Part shown: positions 50,522 to 58,654 of the stretch, in pieces
Layout of the letters: every line of letters starts with the position of its first letter
Position numbering within the stretch: the first letter of the stretch is position 1
Source: Pseudogemmobacter sp044142105
Lineage (GTDB): Bacteria > Pseudomonadota > Alphaproteobacteria > Rhodobacterales > Rhodobacteraceae
DNA: 64,000 nt
Assembly (NCBI RefSeq): GCF_044142105.1
Contig: NZ_JBGTYM010000008.1
Span: 62,001-126,000 of the forward strand
Reading direction: 5' to 3'
Notes under the pieces: model-generated
The model's input: the letters and a program-made list of their open reading frames with translations, nothing else
Database searches by the model: none
Told to the model about the DNA's origin: nothing
Made by a program: the position numbers and the translations under genes

Positions 50522-51442
50522 TCAGAGCACAATTTCCCAATCCTGATCCACCACATCCTGACCATAGGCGCGCGCCGGGCGCGACGAGATCAGCCGCCAG
50601 CCATTTCGCGCGTAAAGCGCGCAGGCGGCGCGGTGACTTTCATGGGTCCAAAGGACCATGCGGCGGTAGCCTGCTGCGCGGGCGAAGGTCAGGCAGGTGT
50701 CATGCAGGCGCTGGCCAAGACCCAGGCCGCGCGCTTCGGGCACAAGGATGAACAGGCGCAGACGGGCGGTTTCACGATCCTCGGCCATGCAGGAGATGGT
50801 GCCCAAGCGTCGGCCGCCCTGCTCGGCGATCCAGGCGGCCTCGCGGCTGCAGTCCTTGCGGTCGAGGAAATCGGCCATGATGCGGGCGACCAGCGCTTCG
50901 AAACTGGCGTCATAGCCTTCATCGCGGGCGTAAAGCGCGCCATGGGTGCCGACGATCCAGCCGGCATCACCGGGCTGAAGCGGGCGAGTCAGCGGCTCTG
51001 GCGGCGGCGAGAGCAGCGACCAGGCGCGGTCCAGCGCATCGGCCAGAAGCGGCCGGCGGTCCGGCGGCACAAGGGCGGACAGGGCAGCGCGCGATTGGGT
51101 GGAGAACCCGTCCAGCAGGGCCTGCCCCTCAGGCGTGAGGCGGAGAAAGGCCTGCCGGGCATCGGCCATGTCTGCGGCGCGGATGACGATCCCGTCCCGC
51201 TCGAGTCGAGCCAGCATGCGCGAAAGCTGGGCCTGATCAAGGCCAAGGCTGGTCGCGAGGCTCCGGGCCGTGACCGGCCCCAGACCGCCGATCTCATGGA
51301 TCAGGCGCACTTCGGCCAGGGTACGGCCAGACTGGAGATAAGTGCGCCCGGTCAGGCCGAGGGCGCGGGTGTAGTTGCGGTTGAAGGCGCGGATGCGGTC
51401 GATGGCATCGGGGGCTTCGGGCTTGGGGCTGGATGCGGTCAT
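50522..51442 (-). CDS. MarR-GNAT fusion (winged-helix regulator with acetyltransferase domain)
   Basis: A 306-aa two-domain protein. Residues about 15-140 are a MarR-type winged helix (TLAEVRLIHEIGGLGPVTARSLATSLGLDQAQLSRMLARLERDGIVIR...LTPEGQALL). Residues about 150-306 are a GNAT with the CoA motif LRLFILVPEARGLGLGQRLHDTCLTFARAAGYRRMVLWTHESHRAACALYARNGWRL. Fused proteins of this kind can couple ligand or acetyl-group chemistry to repression. A CTTGA-N5-TCAAG palindrome 20 bp upstream (51463-51477) is a candidate autoregulatory operator. Confidence 0.92.
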   Translation of the reverse strand: MTASSPKPEAPDAIDRIRAFNRNYTRALGLTGRTYLQSGRTLAEVRLIHEIGGLGPVTARSLATSLGLDQAQLSRMLARLERDGIVIRAADMADARQAFLRLTPEGQALLDGFSTQSRAALSALVPPDRRPLLADALDRAWSLLSPPPEPLTRPLQPGDAGWIVGTHGALYARDEGYDASFEALVARIMADFLDRKDCSREAAWIAEQGGRRLGTISCMAEDRETARLRLFILVPEARGLGLGQRLHDTCLTFARAAGYRRMVLWTHESHRAACALYARNGWRLISSRPARAYGQDVVDQDWEIVL

Positions 51443-51461
51443 GGCGGCAGTCTGGCAAATT

Positions 51462-51478
51462 ACTTGATTAAGTCAAGC
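51462..51478. promoter_or_regulatory. Candidate operator of the MarR-GNAT gene
   Basis: CTTGA (51463-51467), 5-bp centre TTAAG, TCAAG (51473-51477), just upstream of the MarR-GNAT ATG. The MarR-GNAT and DUF6324 genes diverge from here, so both could be affected. Confidence 0.55.
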
Positions 51479-51523
51479 ATCGGCGTGCTGGACAGGCGCC
51501 GCAGCCTGCGCTAGCCAATCGGC

Positions 51524-51733
51524 ATGAGCATCAACAAGCAAAGCGACATTGCCGCCAATATCCAGATCGGACCCACCGATCAGGGCATGGTGCGCATCTA
51601 TGTCGAGGCCGAGGGCGGGGTCGACCTGCCGCTGGATTTCGATCCCGAGGAAGCCGAGGAAATCGCCGACGAATTGCGTGCGGCGGCCGAAGCGGCCCGC
51701 GCCATGGCCGAGACGCGCGGCAAGCGGCGCTAG
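51524..51733 (+). CDS. DUF6324-like small acidic protein
   Basis: A 69-aa soluble protein, MSINKQSDIAANIQIGPT, with an acidic DFDPEEAEEIADEL segment followed by a Lys/Arg tail. The pattern (NIQIGPTDQGMVRIYVEAEGGVDLPLDFDP) matches the small DUF6324 family of Rhodobacteraceae as I recall it. Function is unknown. It lies between the divergent MarR-GNAT gene and convergent mmcB, with the stop codons 11 bp apart. Confidence 0.72.
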   Translation: MSINKQSDIAANIQIGPTDQGMVRIYVEAEGGVDLPLDFDPEEAEEIADELRAAAEAARAMAETRGKRR

Positions 51734-51743
51734 ACCCGGACGC

Positions 51744-52199
51744 CTAGAGCAACCCCGCCATCGGATCGCGCAGCACCTGCAAGCTGCGGGCGGCACAGCG
51801 GGCGAAGCTTTGCGTCACCGCCTTGCGCCTTGCCCCCGCAAGGGGTGTTTCCGGGGCCATGCGCAGGATTTCGGCGTCATAGGCATCGGCCAGAATCAGC
51901 CCGGTCTCGCCCGGCAAAAGGTCTACCGGGAAATCTGCATCCACCGCCCAGAAGAAACGGTCGCAATAATCGAGATAGCCCTGCCATTTGCGGTCCGACA
52001 GGTAATCTGCCCGACCCGACTTGCATTCGATCACCCAGAGCTCGCCCTTCGGCCCCAAAGCCATGAGATCGACGCGCAGCCCCGTGGCCAGCACCATTTC
52101 CGGCACCGTGACGAAGCCATGCCCGGCAAGGGCCCGCGCGACGCCGCGCGCCAGGCGCTGACCGGGCAAGGCAGGCAGGATGTCGAGCGGCTGGTCCAT
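51744..52199 (-). CDS. mmcB: MmcB-family DNA-repair protein
   Basis: A 151-aa protein of the MmcB family, which in Caulobacter protects against mitomycin C and is SOS-induced. The VDLMALGPKGELWVIECKSGRADYLSDRKWQGYLDYCDRFFWAVDADFP core has a PD-(D/E)XK-like D...ECK pattern. The start is the ATG at 52199 (MDQPLDILPALPG). A promoter and a LexA box lie directly upstream, with the predicted +1 at this ATG. It is convergent with the DUF6324 gene. Confidence 0.92.
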   Translation of the reverse strand: MDQPLDILPALPGQRLARGVARALAGHGFVTVPEMVLATGLRVDLMALGPKGELWVIECKSGRADYLSDRKWQGYLDYCDRFFWAVDADFPVDLLPGETGLILADAYDAEILRMAPETPLAGARRKAVTQSFARCAARSLQVLRDPMAGLL

Positions 52200-52205
52200 G
52201 CCAAA

Positions 52206-52234
52206 AATATGAACTAAAAGTGAACATCTGTCCA
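52206..52234 (-). promoter_or_regulatory. mmcB: mmcB promoter, predicted leaderless transcript
   Basis: TGGACA (52234-52229) and CATATT (52211-52206) are 17 bp apart on the minus strand. The distance from the -10 to the ATG is 6 bp, so transcription should begin at or next to the A of the start codon at 52199. No Shine-Dalgarno is present. Confidence 0.6.
52211..52225. promoter_or_regulatory. LexA/SOS box (alphaproteobacterial direct repeat)
   Basis: On the minus strand GTTC-ACTTTTA-GTTC; on the plus strand GAAC-N7-GAAC. This is the GTTC-N7-GTTC direct repeat bound by alphaproteobacterial LexA. It lies in the spacer between the predicted -35 and -10 of mmcB and would block RNA polymerase. 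Confidence 0.9.
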
Positions 52235-52465
52235 GATGCTCGGTCCGAGAGCGCCGCGCTTGCGGCGTAGGCGGGCGCGCCCTACATAGAAACCCGGCGG
52301 GTGCTGCTCTTCGCGTGTTGGGGTCTCTTTTCCAGTGGCCGATAAGCAAGCGAACGGGGGCTGGCTCTGCCCGGATCCTGGTCCGGGTATCTGGCGCCCA
52401 CCTGAGACCTCTGGCTCTCGGGAAACCATGTCCCCCACGGTCGCTGCGGGCCCGCCACCCTTTCC
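52235..52465. other. Intergenic stretch between mmcB and the DUF481 gene
   Basis: Together with the mmcB promoter and the terminator, the gap from 52200 to 52524 is 325 bp. Apart from those two elements it is GC-rich with no family-like ORF on either strand. Confidence 0.5.
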
Positions 52466-52502
52466 CACAAAAGCAAACGGGGCAGGATTTCCCCCTGCCC
52501 CG
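52466..52502 (-). terminator. Terminator after the DUF481 gene
   Basis: On the minus strand CGGGGCAGG (52502-52494), GGGAAAT, CCTGCCCCG (52486-52478) are followed by TTTGCTTTTGT, 23 bp after the stop. Confidence 0.85.
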
Positions 52503-52524
52503 CTGCCACTGGTACCGCCTTCGG

Positions 52525-53391
52525 TCAGAAACCGAAGACCATCGACACACCCAGTTTGTTGTCGGTCTTGATCGCGCGGCTGTCATTATACTCGGTCAGA
52601 TAGCTGACGCGGGTGGAGATCGCGTCGGTGATCTTGAAGTTCACGCCCAGGTCGTTGTTGGCGCGGAAGGCCGAGTCCGAGTTCAGCAGGTCTGTGTCAT
52701 TGGTCAGGAAGACCGTGTCGCTGAACTTGTAATACAACCGCGACGAGGCGATGGCGGCAGCCTCGGTCGTCGAGGAATTGTCGCCATATTCCAGGTAGCT
52801 GATGCCCAGACCAGCCTGGACACGCCATGTCACGTCCGGCGTGTTCACCACCCGGTAGCCGGGGCCGACGCCCAGGAAGGCATCGCGCTTGACCTTGTCG
52901 CCCAGCGTGAGGCCATCGGCCATTTCATCCGCAGTCAGCTGGTCGGCCAGGCCGTCCATCTGCACCCGGCCCAGAACAAAGCCATAGAAACGGTCATTGA
53001 AGTAGTAGTTACCGTCATAGACTGCGAAGATGTCTTCCTTGGTGCTATTGCCCTCGGCTTCCGAAAAGTCGATCGCCGCGCCAAGGGTCTGGACGAAGGC
53101 GCCCGAGACATTGTGCAGGCGCAGGCCCAGGCTGAAATCCTGCGAATCGTTGTTGCCGGTCTTGCCCGAATAGCCCAGCGCCGCGCTGCCCGAGAAACCC
53201 TGGCGCAGTTCGGGATTGCCAAAGCGGTTCGCGTCTTCGGCGCGGGCCATGTCTTCGTTCACGTCCTGCTCGATGTCGTCGATGCGGTCATCCAGCGTGT
53301 CAATGCCGACAAGGCTGTCTTGTGCCAGCGCGGGCACGGCCAGCGCCACAACGAGGGTCGAGGCCGATGCGAGGAGGGTGACGTATTTCAT
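52525..53391 (-). CDS. DUF481-family outer-membrane protein
   Basis: A 288-aa exported beta-barrel-type protein. The start is the ATG at 53391 (MKYVTLLASASTLVVALAVPALAQ) after AAAGGA; the in-frame ATG at 53397 is only one base from that site. After the signal peptide comes a short helical stretch (DDRIDDIEQDVNEDMARAEDANRFG), then alternating strands such as GSAALGYSGKTGNNDSQDFSLGLRLHN and LGVSMVFGF, with a terminal Phe typical of outer-membrane insertion. DUF481 is also called the YdiY-like family; its role is unknown. A hairpin (53413-53433) lies in the 5' leader. Confidence 0.85.
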   Translation of the reverse strand: MKYVTLLASASTLVVALAVPALAQDSLVGIDTLDDRIDDIEQDVNEDMARAEDANRFGNPELRQGFSGSAALGYSGKTGNNDSQDFSLGLRLHNVSGAFVQTLGAAIDFSEAEGNSTKEDIFAVYDGNYYFNDRFYGFVLGRVQMDGLADQLTADEMADGLTLGDKVKRDAFLGVGPGYRVVNTPDVTWRVQAGLGISYLEYGDNSSTTEAAAIASSRLYYKFSDTVFLTNDTDLLNSDSAFRANNDLGVNFKITDAISTRVSYLTEYNDSRAIKTDNKLGVSMVFGF

Positions 53392-53412
53392 CCGCATGTC
53401 CTTTGTCTTTGC

Positions 53413-53433
53413 CCGGACGGCCCATCCGTCCGG
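53413..53433 (-). promoter_or_regulatory. 5'-leader hairpin of the DUF481 gene
   Basis: CCGGACGG (53413-53420), CCCAT, CCGTCCGG (53426-53433) lies 22 bp before the ATG on the minus strand. It could stabilise the abundant mRNA expected for an outer-membrane protein or modulate translation. Confidence 0.45.
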
Positions 53434-53618
53434 TCGATGACGACAAAGTAAGCCCACCGGTCAGAACCGGAACATTCAGGAAACTCGAGGCTGAGACGAG
53501 CATTATTCATGGAACCAGGCCTTGAAGATGACCAAGGGCTTCCAAGACGGTCTGCGTCCATGGAAAAATGCCGAAAAACAATGGCTTGCGGCCTATCTCG
53601 CAACTGGGCCACGGCCCG

Positions 53619-54500
53619 CTAGAACTGGTCGAGCAGATCCGCCGCCTCATCCTCGGCCCGGGCGACCACGGAAACCAGTGTCTCGCGCGCCACAAGGGCG
53701 AGGTCATTTTCCAGGTCTTCGCGCCAGATCGACCAGGCGGGATGGGCATAGGTAGGCGCATCGACCACCGGATGCAGGCTGCCCGTTTCGACCGCGGCGC
53801 GGACATAGCGGGCGGGCAGATAGGTCGCAACGGCGCGGCTGCGGATGTAAAGCCCCGCCAGCGCGCCCAGACCCATGGTCACGGGCTTGGCGCGCAGGCC
53901 CGGCAGCGCCTCGTCATGGAAGCGCAGGAAATCAGGCCCCCAGTCGGCCAGAACATAGCGCCCTTCCAGATCCTCCAGCCGCGCCCCCTGCCAGGGGGAG
54001 ACCATGACCAGCTGATCCTCGATCAGCCGCTCGGCGCGCAATCCGGGCCGGTTGATCGGCGCATAGCTGAGAACGACCTGGGCTGCGCCGGACAGCACCA
54101 TCTGGGCCAGCCCCTCGGCCGCCGCCATTTCGGCCCGCAGCGTCAGATCAGGCCGCGCGGCATGCAGTGCATCCATCCAGCGAAAGCCCAGCCGCGGCCA
54201 GAGCGAGGCCTGCGCGCCGATGGTCAGGCTGCGGGTCACGCTTTCGGCCTGGGTGACGCTACGGCGGGCCTGTTCCCAATTCGCCAGGATGGTCAGGGCA
54301 TGGCTGCGGAACTCGCGCCCCGCCGGGGTCAGCGTCACGCCATCCTTGGCGCGCAGGAACAGCGGGCGGCCCAACTGGTCCTCAAGCCGCTGAATGCGCA
54401 AAGAAACGGCAGATTGGGTCACGAAAAGACGCTCAGAGGCGGCAGCGAAAGAGCCCGAGGCGGCCACTTCGACGAAGCTGCGGATCAATTGCAGGTCCAT
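53619..54500 (-). CDS. LysR-family transcriptional regulator
   Basis: A 293-aa regulator with an N-terminal winged helix (MDLQLIRSFVEVAASGSFAAASERLFVTQSAVSLRIQRLEDQLGRPLFLRAKDGVTLTPAGREF) and a periplasmic-binding-like effector domain (LVMVSPWQGARLEDLEGRYVLADWG). The inducer and target are unknown. Its start faces a 160-bp gap, and the next same-strand gene is the small membrane protein at 54662. No divergent partner is present. Confidence 0.94.
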   Translation of the reverse strand: MDLQLIRSFVEVAASGSFAAASERLFVTQSAVSLRIQRLEDQLGRPLFLRAKDGVTLTPAGREFRSHALTILANWEQARRSVTQAESVTRSLTIGAQASLWPRLGFRWMDALHAARPDLTLRAEMAAAEGLAQMVLSGAAQVVLSYAPINRPGLRAERLIEDQLVMVSPWQGARLEDLEGRYVLADWGPDFLRFHDEALPGLRAKPVTMGLGALAGLYIRSRAVATYLPARYVRAAVETGSLHPVVDAPTYAHPAWSIWREDLENDLALVARETLVSVVARAEDEAADLLDQF

Positions 54501-54661
54501 GGCGCATCCTTTCGCCAGATCAGGGACTTGCGGTCTAGCGCCGGGCCTGGCGGCGCGGAAGACAAGGCGTCACCCAACGGGGGAGTGCCGCCGATGAGGC
54601 GGCGATCCGATCACGAAACCGCACCAGGGCAGCGACAGGTTTGAAGTCTGGCGTGAGCGGC

Positions 54662-54979
54662 CTAGCGGCGGCGCGGGGCAGCGCGGCGCGCGGGGGCTTC
54701 GGCGCGGACCGGCAGGGCGATCAGATGCTGGCGCAACCCGCCGCGCGGAGGCGCGTCATCCTCGGCCATCATCATGATGCGCAGGCCGAACTGGACGCCC
54801 GAGAAGACCACGCCGTTGAAGACAATCAGCATGGCCAACGCGATCAGCCCGCTTGAAGAGCCAAGGATCAGATGACCAAGCCCTATCACATCGAAGCCGA
54901 CCATCAGCGCTGCGAAGACGGTCGAAAGGCCGAAGCCGATGGCGACGGATTGGATGTAGAGGCGGATCAGCTTGGGCAT
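54662..54979 (-). CDS. Small membrane protein, unknown
   Basis: A 105-aa protein with three hydrophobic helices (LIRLYIQSVAIGFGLSTVFAALMVGFDVIG, LIALAMLIVFNGVVFSGVQFGLRIMMM) and an Arg/Ala/Pro-rich tail. The ATG at 54979 follows GGAGAG and is preferred to the earlier in-frame Met at 55021. No family was recognised. Confidence 0.7.
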   Translation of the reverse strand: MPKLIRLYIQSVAIGFGLSTVFAALMVGFDVIGLGHLILGSSSGLIALAMLIVFNGVVFSGVQFGLRIMMMAEDDAPPRGGLRQHLIALPVRAEAPARRAAPRRR

Positions 54980-55061
54980 GGGCGACTCTCCTTGCATGTA
55001 GGTCAGGCTATGCCTGTGCAACCGGGATGTGAACCCCCGTTTGCCCCCCGCGCCTGCGACA

Positions 55062-55787
55062 TCAGATCACGATCTGGCTGAACCCTTCGCGCAGCGCATT
55101 GGACCAGGCCTCGGACATGGCGCGGAACTGCGCGTCGCCTGCTTCGATCCGGCGGCGCATGGTGACCTGGCAGGCGTCACGTTCGATCACGCAGAGGTCA
55201 AGCGGCATCCCCACCGAGAGGTTCGAGCGCAGGGTCGAATCCATCGACAGAAGGACCGCCTTCTGGGCGTCAAGGATCGAAGTCGTGGGCTTGACCACAC
55301 GGTCGAGGATCGGCTTGCCATATTTGTGCTCGCCGATCTGGAGGAAGGGCGTGTCCTCGGTCGCCTCGATGAAATTGCCTTCGGGATAGATCAGGAACAG
55401 CCGCATGGCGCCGCCCTTCCGCTGGCCCGCGACGATCATGCTGGCCGTGGCGCCCTGCTGCGCGGCCGATAGCTTCTCGTCGATCTCAAGCCGGACGGCG
55501 GCCAGGCGGTTGCCGACGATCTCGGCCACCTTGAGCATGGTGGGGGCCAGCATGATCGAGGTTTCGCCCGTGGCTTCGCGGTCTTCGATCGCCTCGCGCA
55601 ACTGCGCGATGGTGGTCTGGCTGACCGACAGGCTGCCCGCAGTCATGATGACGATGACGCGCTCGCCAGGTTCCTCGAAGGTGAACATCTTGCGATAGAT
55701 CGAGATATTGTCGAGGCCCGCATTGGTGCGGGTATCCGACAGGCAAACCATGCCCTCATTCAGAAGAAGTCCGACGCAATAGGTCAT
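55062..55787 (-). CDS. Proteasome-like peptidase Anbu (ancestral beta subunit)
   Basis: A 241-aa N-terminal-nucleophile hydrolase. The start at 55787 gives MTYCVGLLLNEGMVCLSDTRTNAGLDNISIYRKMFTFEEPGERV; Thr2, exposed after Met removal, would be the nucleophile. The pattern DTRTNAG-x-DNIS and the closing GMPLDLCVIERDACQVTMRRRIEAGDAQFRAMSEAWSNAL are characteristic of Anbu. Anbu loci usually carry transglutaminase-like and ATP-grasp partners, which are not adjacent here. It is separated from trmO by ~145 bp. Confidence 0.9.
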   Translation of the reverse strand: MTYCVGLLLNEGMVCLSDTRTNAGLDNISIYRKMFTFEEPGERVIVIMTAGSLSVSQTTIAQLREAIEDREATGETSIMLAPTMLKVAEIVGNRLAAVRLEIDEKLSAAQQGATASMIVAGQRKGGAMRLFLIYPEGNFIEATEDTPFLQIGEHKYGKPILDRVVKPTTSILDAQKAVLLSMDSTLRSNLSVGMPLDLCVIERDACQVTMRRRIEAGDAQFRAMSEAWSNALREGFSQIVI

Positions 55788-55932
55788 TCTCTGGGGTCCC
55801 CGGCCCGTCTGCAAGAGTGCTGCTTTCTGACTAACGGGGGCGAAATCACTTGAAAAGACCCCCTTTCAGGAAATTTTATTTCCCATCCCTATATGCCACT
55901 CCAGGGCTGACCCGGGCGGCTGCGACCTGCGC

Positions 55933-56418
55933 TCAGGTCGCAGCAGGCAGGATATCGACCGAAGGCAGCCAGGGCTTGATGTCAAGGACGGGCGTGCCGT
56001 CGAAGGCGTCGATGGCATCCAGCGCGAGCGTTCCCGAAGCCGCGTCCAGCGCAAGGATCGTCACCACCGCCAGTGCAATCGGATTGGGTCGTGCGGGCGA
56101 GCGCAAAGCGAAGACGCCGGTCGGGCCAGGGCGATGGCCGGGGGATTGCACGATCAGGTCGCGGCGCGCCTGCCCGGTCCAATACAAGACGACGATGCGA
56201 TCGCCAGCGGCAAGGCCCTGAAGGCCAGCGCGATAGTCGGGCAAAAGCGTCAGCCCGAAAGCGCCGCCCCGCTCGCGCGCCTCGCGCAGGTTCTTGGGGC
56301 AACTGCCGCGCGACCAGGGCGAAGTGATGTGGCCGATAAAGACCAGCGCGGCCTCTGCGCGCTGGCCAGGGTCAAAGCCCAGCGCGATTTCGCCGGGCCT
56401 GGCCTTCTGTAACGTCAT
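55933..56418 (-). CDS. trmO: tRNA N6-methyltransferase TrmO (TsaA family)
   Basis: A 161-aa SAM-dependent methyltransferase of the TsaA/TrmO family, which modifies t6A37 in tRNA-Thr. Signature residues are FIGHITSPW, GLQGLAAGDRIVVLYWTGQARRD, GVFALRSPARPNPIALAVV and LDAIDAFDGTPVLDIKPWLPSVD. The start at 56418 overlaps the msrA stop (56415) by 4 nt, so trmO is in the msr operon. A GCGACCTG/CAGGTCGC hairpin overlaps the stop codon. Confidence 0.92.
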   Translation of the reverse strand: MTLQKARPGEIALGFDPGQRAEAALVFIGHITSPWSRGSCPKNLREARERGGAFGLTLLPDYRAGLQGLAAGDRIVVLYWTGQARRDLIVQSPGHRPGPTGVFALRSPARPNPIALAVVTILALDAASGTLALDAIDAFDGTPVLDIKPWLPSVDILPAAT

Positions 56419-56924
56419 TCCGCGGCGGTGGCGCGCTTGGGCAGAACCCAGTTCGGCCGCGCGAAATGGCATGTATAGCCATTCGGGATGCGCTCAAGAT
56501 AATCCTGATGCTCGGGTTCGGCCTGCCAGAAATCGCCCGCCGGTTCCACCTCGGTCACGACCTTGCCCGGCCAAAGGCCAGAGGCGTTCACATCGGCGAT
56601 GGTGTCCAGCGCGATGCGGTGCTGGTCTTCGGACAAATAGTAGATGCCCGAGCGGTAGCTGAGGCCGCGGTCATTGCCCTGCCGGTTCGGTGTGGTCGGG
56701 TCATGGATCTGGAAGAAGAACTCCAAGAGCTTGCGATAGGACAACACCGCCGGATCGAAGACCACCTCGATCCCCTCGGCATGGGTGCCGTGGTTGCGGT
56801 AGATGGCATTGGCCACATCGCCGCCGGTATAGCCGACGCGGGTAGACACGACGCCGGGCATGCGGCGGATCAGATCCTGCATGCCCCAGAAGCAGCCGCC
56901 GGCCAGGATTGCGGTCTCGGTCAT
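56415..56924 (-). CDS. msrA: Peptide methionine-(S)-S-oxide reductase
   Basis: A 169-aa enzyme that repairs S-methionine sulfoxide. It opens MTETAILAGGCFWGMQDLIRRMPGV with the catalytic Cys11 in GCFWG, and contains GYTGGDVANAIYRNHGTHAEGIEVVFDP and the conserved YRSGIYY segment. It overlaps the msrB stop by 4 nt upstream and trmO by 4 nt downstream. Confidence 0.97.
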   Translation of the reverse strand: MTETAILAGGCFWGMQDLIRRMPGVVSTRVGYTGGDVANAIYRNHGTHAEGIEVVFDPAVLSYRKLLEFFFQIHDPTTPNRQGNDRGLSYRSGIYYLSEDQHRIALDTIADVNASGLWPGKVVTEVEPAGDFWQAEPEHQDYLERIPNGYTCHFARPNWVLPKRATAAE

Positions 56925-57370
56925 TTCACGTCCTCCACTTGGTCCAGATAGGCGCCGTAGCCTTCTTCCTCCATCTTCTCGCGCGGGATGAAACGCAGCG
57001 AGGCCGAATTGATGCAATAGCGCAGCCCACCGCGATCGCGCGGCCCGTCGGGGAAGACATGGCCCAGATGGCTGTCGCCATGGGCCGAACGGACCTCGGT
57101 GCGGATCATGCCATGGGTGGTGTCGCGCAGCTCGACCACATGGGCAGCTTCGACGGGCTTGGTAAAAGAGGGCCAGCCACAGCCGGAGTCGAACTTGTCG
57201 GACGAGGCGAAAAGGGGTTCGCCCGAGACGATATCGACATACAGCCCGACGGCCTTGTTGAAATTGTATTCGCCGGTCCAGGCCCGTTCGGTGCCGCTTT
57301 GCTGGGTGACGCGGTACTGTTCGGGGGTCAGCCGGGCGATGGCCTCGGCCGACTTGGCGTAAGCGGTCAT
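56921..57370 (-). CDS. msrB: Peptide methionine-(R)-S-oxide reductase
   Basis: A 149-aa enzyme for R-methionine sulfoxide. The catalytic Cys119 is in RYCINSASLRFIP and the recycling Cys64 is in SGCGWPSF. The two CxxC zinc-ligand pairs of classical MsrB are absent (the region reads GLYVDIVSGEPLF), so this is a zinc-less form. It is the first gene of msrB-msrA-trmO. A full set of His residues (HGDSHLGHVFPDGP) is present. Confidence 0.96.
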   Translation of the reverse strand: MTAYAKSAEAIARLTPEQYRVTQQSGTERAWTGEYNFNKAVGLYVDIVSGEPLFASSDKFDSGCGWPSFTKPVEAAHVVELRDTTHGMIRTEVRSAHGDSHLGHVFPDGPRDRGGLRYCINSASLRFIPREKMEEEGYGAYLDQVEDVK

Positions 57371-57479
57371 TTGCGTCTCCTTGGGAAGGGTGCAGGCCCT
57401 ATGTGGGAAGGGGTGGCCCGCATGTCCATGCCCTATACGGCCCGCCCCTGCCCTTCGTTACAGCGATCCTTCGTTGCAG

Positions 57480-58646
57480 CTATTCGGCCGGCATCCGCGC
57501 CTCGGCCATGCCGGCATACCAGCTGGCGCCGAAGGGAATGGCATTGTCGTCGAAATTATAGGCCGGGTGATGGACCATTGCCGTGTCGCCATTGCCAAGG
57601 AAGATATAGGCGCCGGGCCGCGCGTTCAGCATATAGCTGAAATCCTCGGCCCCCATCAGCGGCGGGGTTTCGGCATTGACCTGGCCCGAAACGTCTTGCG
57701 CCACCTTGACCGCATGGGCGGTGTTTTCCGGTGCATTGACGGTGACGGGATAGCCGCGCTGGTAATCGACCTGCGCGCGGGCGCCCAGAGCCAGCGCCGT
57801 GCCCTCGGCGATCTCGTGGATGCGGCGTTCAACCAGGTCCTGCACGTCGGGATCCAGCGTACGCACGGTGCCGCGCAGGATGACCTGCTGCGGGATGACG
57901 TTATGGGCCGGGCTGTCGGTTTCCACAGCGCAGATCGAGACGACGACCTGTTTCAGCGGATCGACGTTCCGGCTGGCAATCGTTTGCAGCGCGATGATGA
58001 CATGGGCAGCGACGACGGTCGTGTCGACGCAGTCATGCGGCTTGGCGGCATGACCGCCCTTGCCGGTCAAAGTGATCTCGAGCGTGTCGGCAGCGGCCAT
58101 GATAGAGCCTTCGCGAATGGCGAAATGGCCGACAGGGATGCCGGGCATATTGTGCATGCCATAGACTTCCTGCACGCCCCAGCGGTCCATCATGCCGTCA
58201 TCCACCATCTCCTTGCCGCCGCCGCCGCCCTCTTCGGCAGGCTGGAAGATGCAGACGACCGAGCCGTCGAAATTGCGCGTCTCGGCCAGATATTTCGCCG
58301 CGCCCAGCAACATCGAGGTATGGCCGTCATGGCCGCAGGCATGCATCGCGCCCTTGGTCTTCGAGGCATAGGGCAGCCCGGTCTGTTCAATGATCGGCAG
58401 CGCGTCCATATCGGCGCGCAGCCCGATCACACGGCCCTTGCTGTCGGACCTGCCCTTGATCACCGCGACGACGCCGGTGCGGCCGATCCCTTCCACCACC
58501 TCGTCGCAACCGAAGCTGCGGCACAGTTCGGCCACGCGGGCAGCGGTGCGGTGGACCTCGAACTGCAGTTCCGGGTTTTCATGAAAATCACGGCGCCAGG
58601 CGGTGATTTCGGGCAAGAGTTCGGCGAAACGGTTCTTGACGGGCAT
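57480..58646 (-). CDS. M20 aminoacylase/amidohydrolase, tandem copy 2
   Basis: A 388-aa metallopeptidase-family enzyme of the hippurate hydrolase/aminoacylase group. It starts MPVKNRFAELLPEITAWRRDFHENPELQFEVHRT. Metal ligands appear in MHACGHDGHTSMLLGAAKYL, FQPAEEGGGGGKEMVDDGMMD and PPLMGAEDFSYML. It is a close paralogue of the next gene, with nearly identical N-termini. It probably hydrolyses N-acyl amino acids. It lies 8 bp after its paralogue. Confidence 0.93.
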   Translation of the reverse strand: MPVKNRFAELLPEITAWRRDFHENPELQFEVHRTAARVAELCRSFGCDEVVEGIGRTGVVAVIKGRSDSKGRVIGLRADMDALPIIEQTGLPYASKTKGAMHACGHDGHTSMLLGAAKYLAETRNFDGSVVCIFQPAEEGGGGGKEMVDDGMMDRWGVQEVYGMHNMPGIPVGHFAIREGSIMAAADTLEITLTGKGGHAAKPHDCVDTTVVAAHVIIALQTIASRNVDPLKQVVVSICAVETDSPAHNVIPQQVILRGTVRTLDPDVQDLVERRIHEIAEGTALALGARAQVDYQRGYPVTVNAPENTAHAVKVAQDVSGQVNAETPPLMGAEDFSYMLNARPGAYIFLGNGDTAMVHHPAYNFDDNAIPFGASWYAGMAEARMPAE

Positions 58647-58654
58647 TGTGATCC

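Noticed and set aside
51464..51476. TTGATTAAGTCAA as a second FNR box
   Set aside because: The half-sites are separated by 3 bp, not 4 (13-bp instead of 14-bp site). A MarR operator is the simpler reading.
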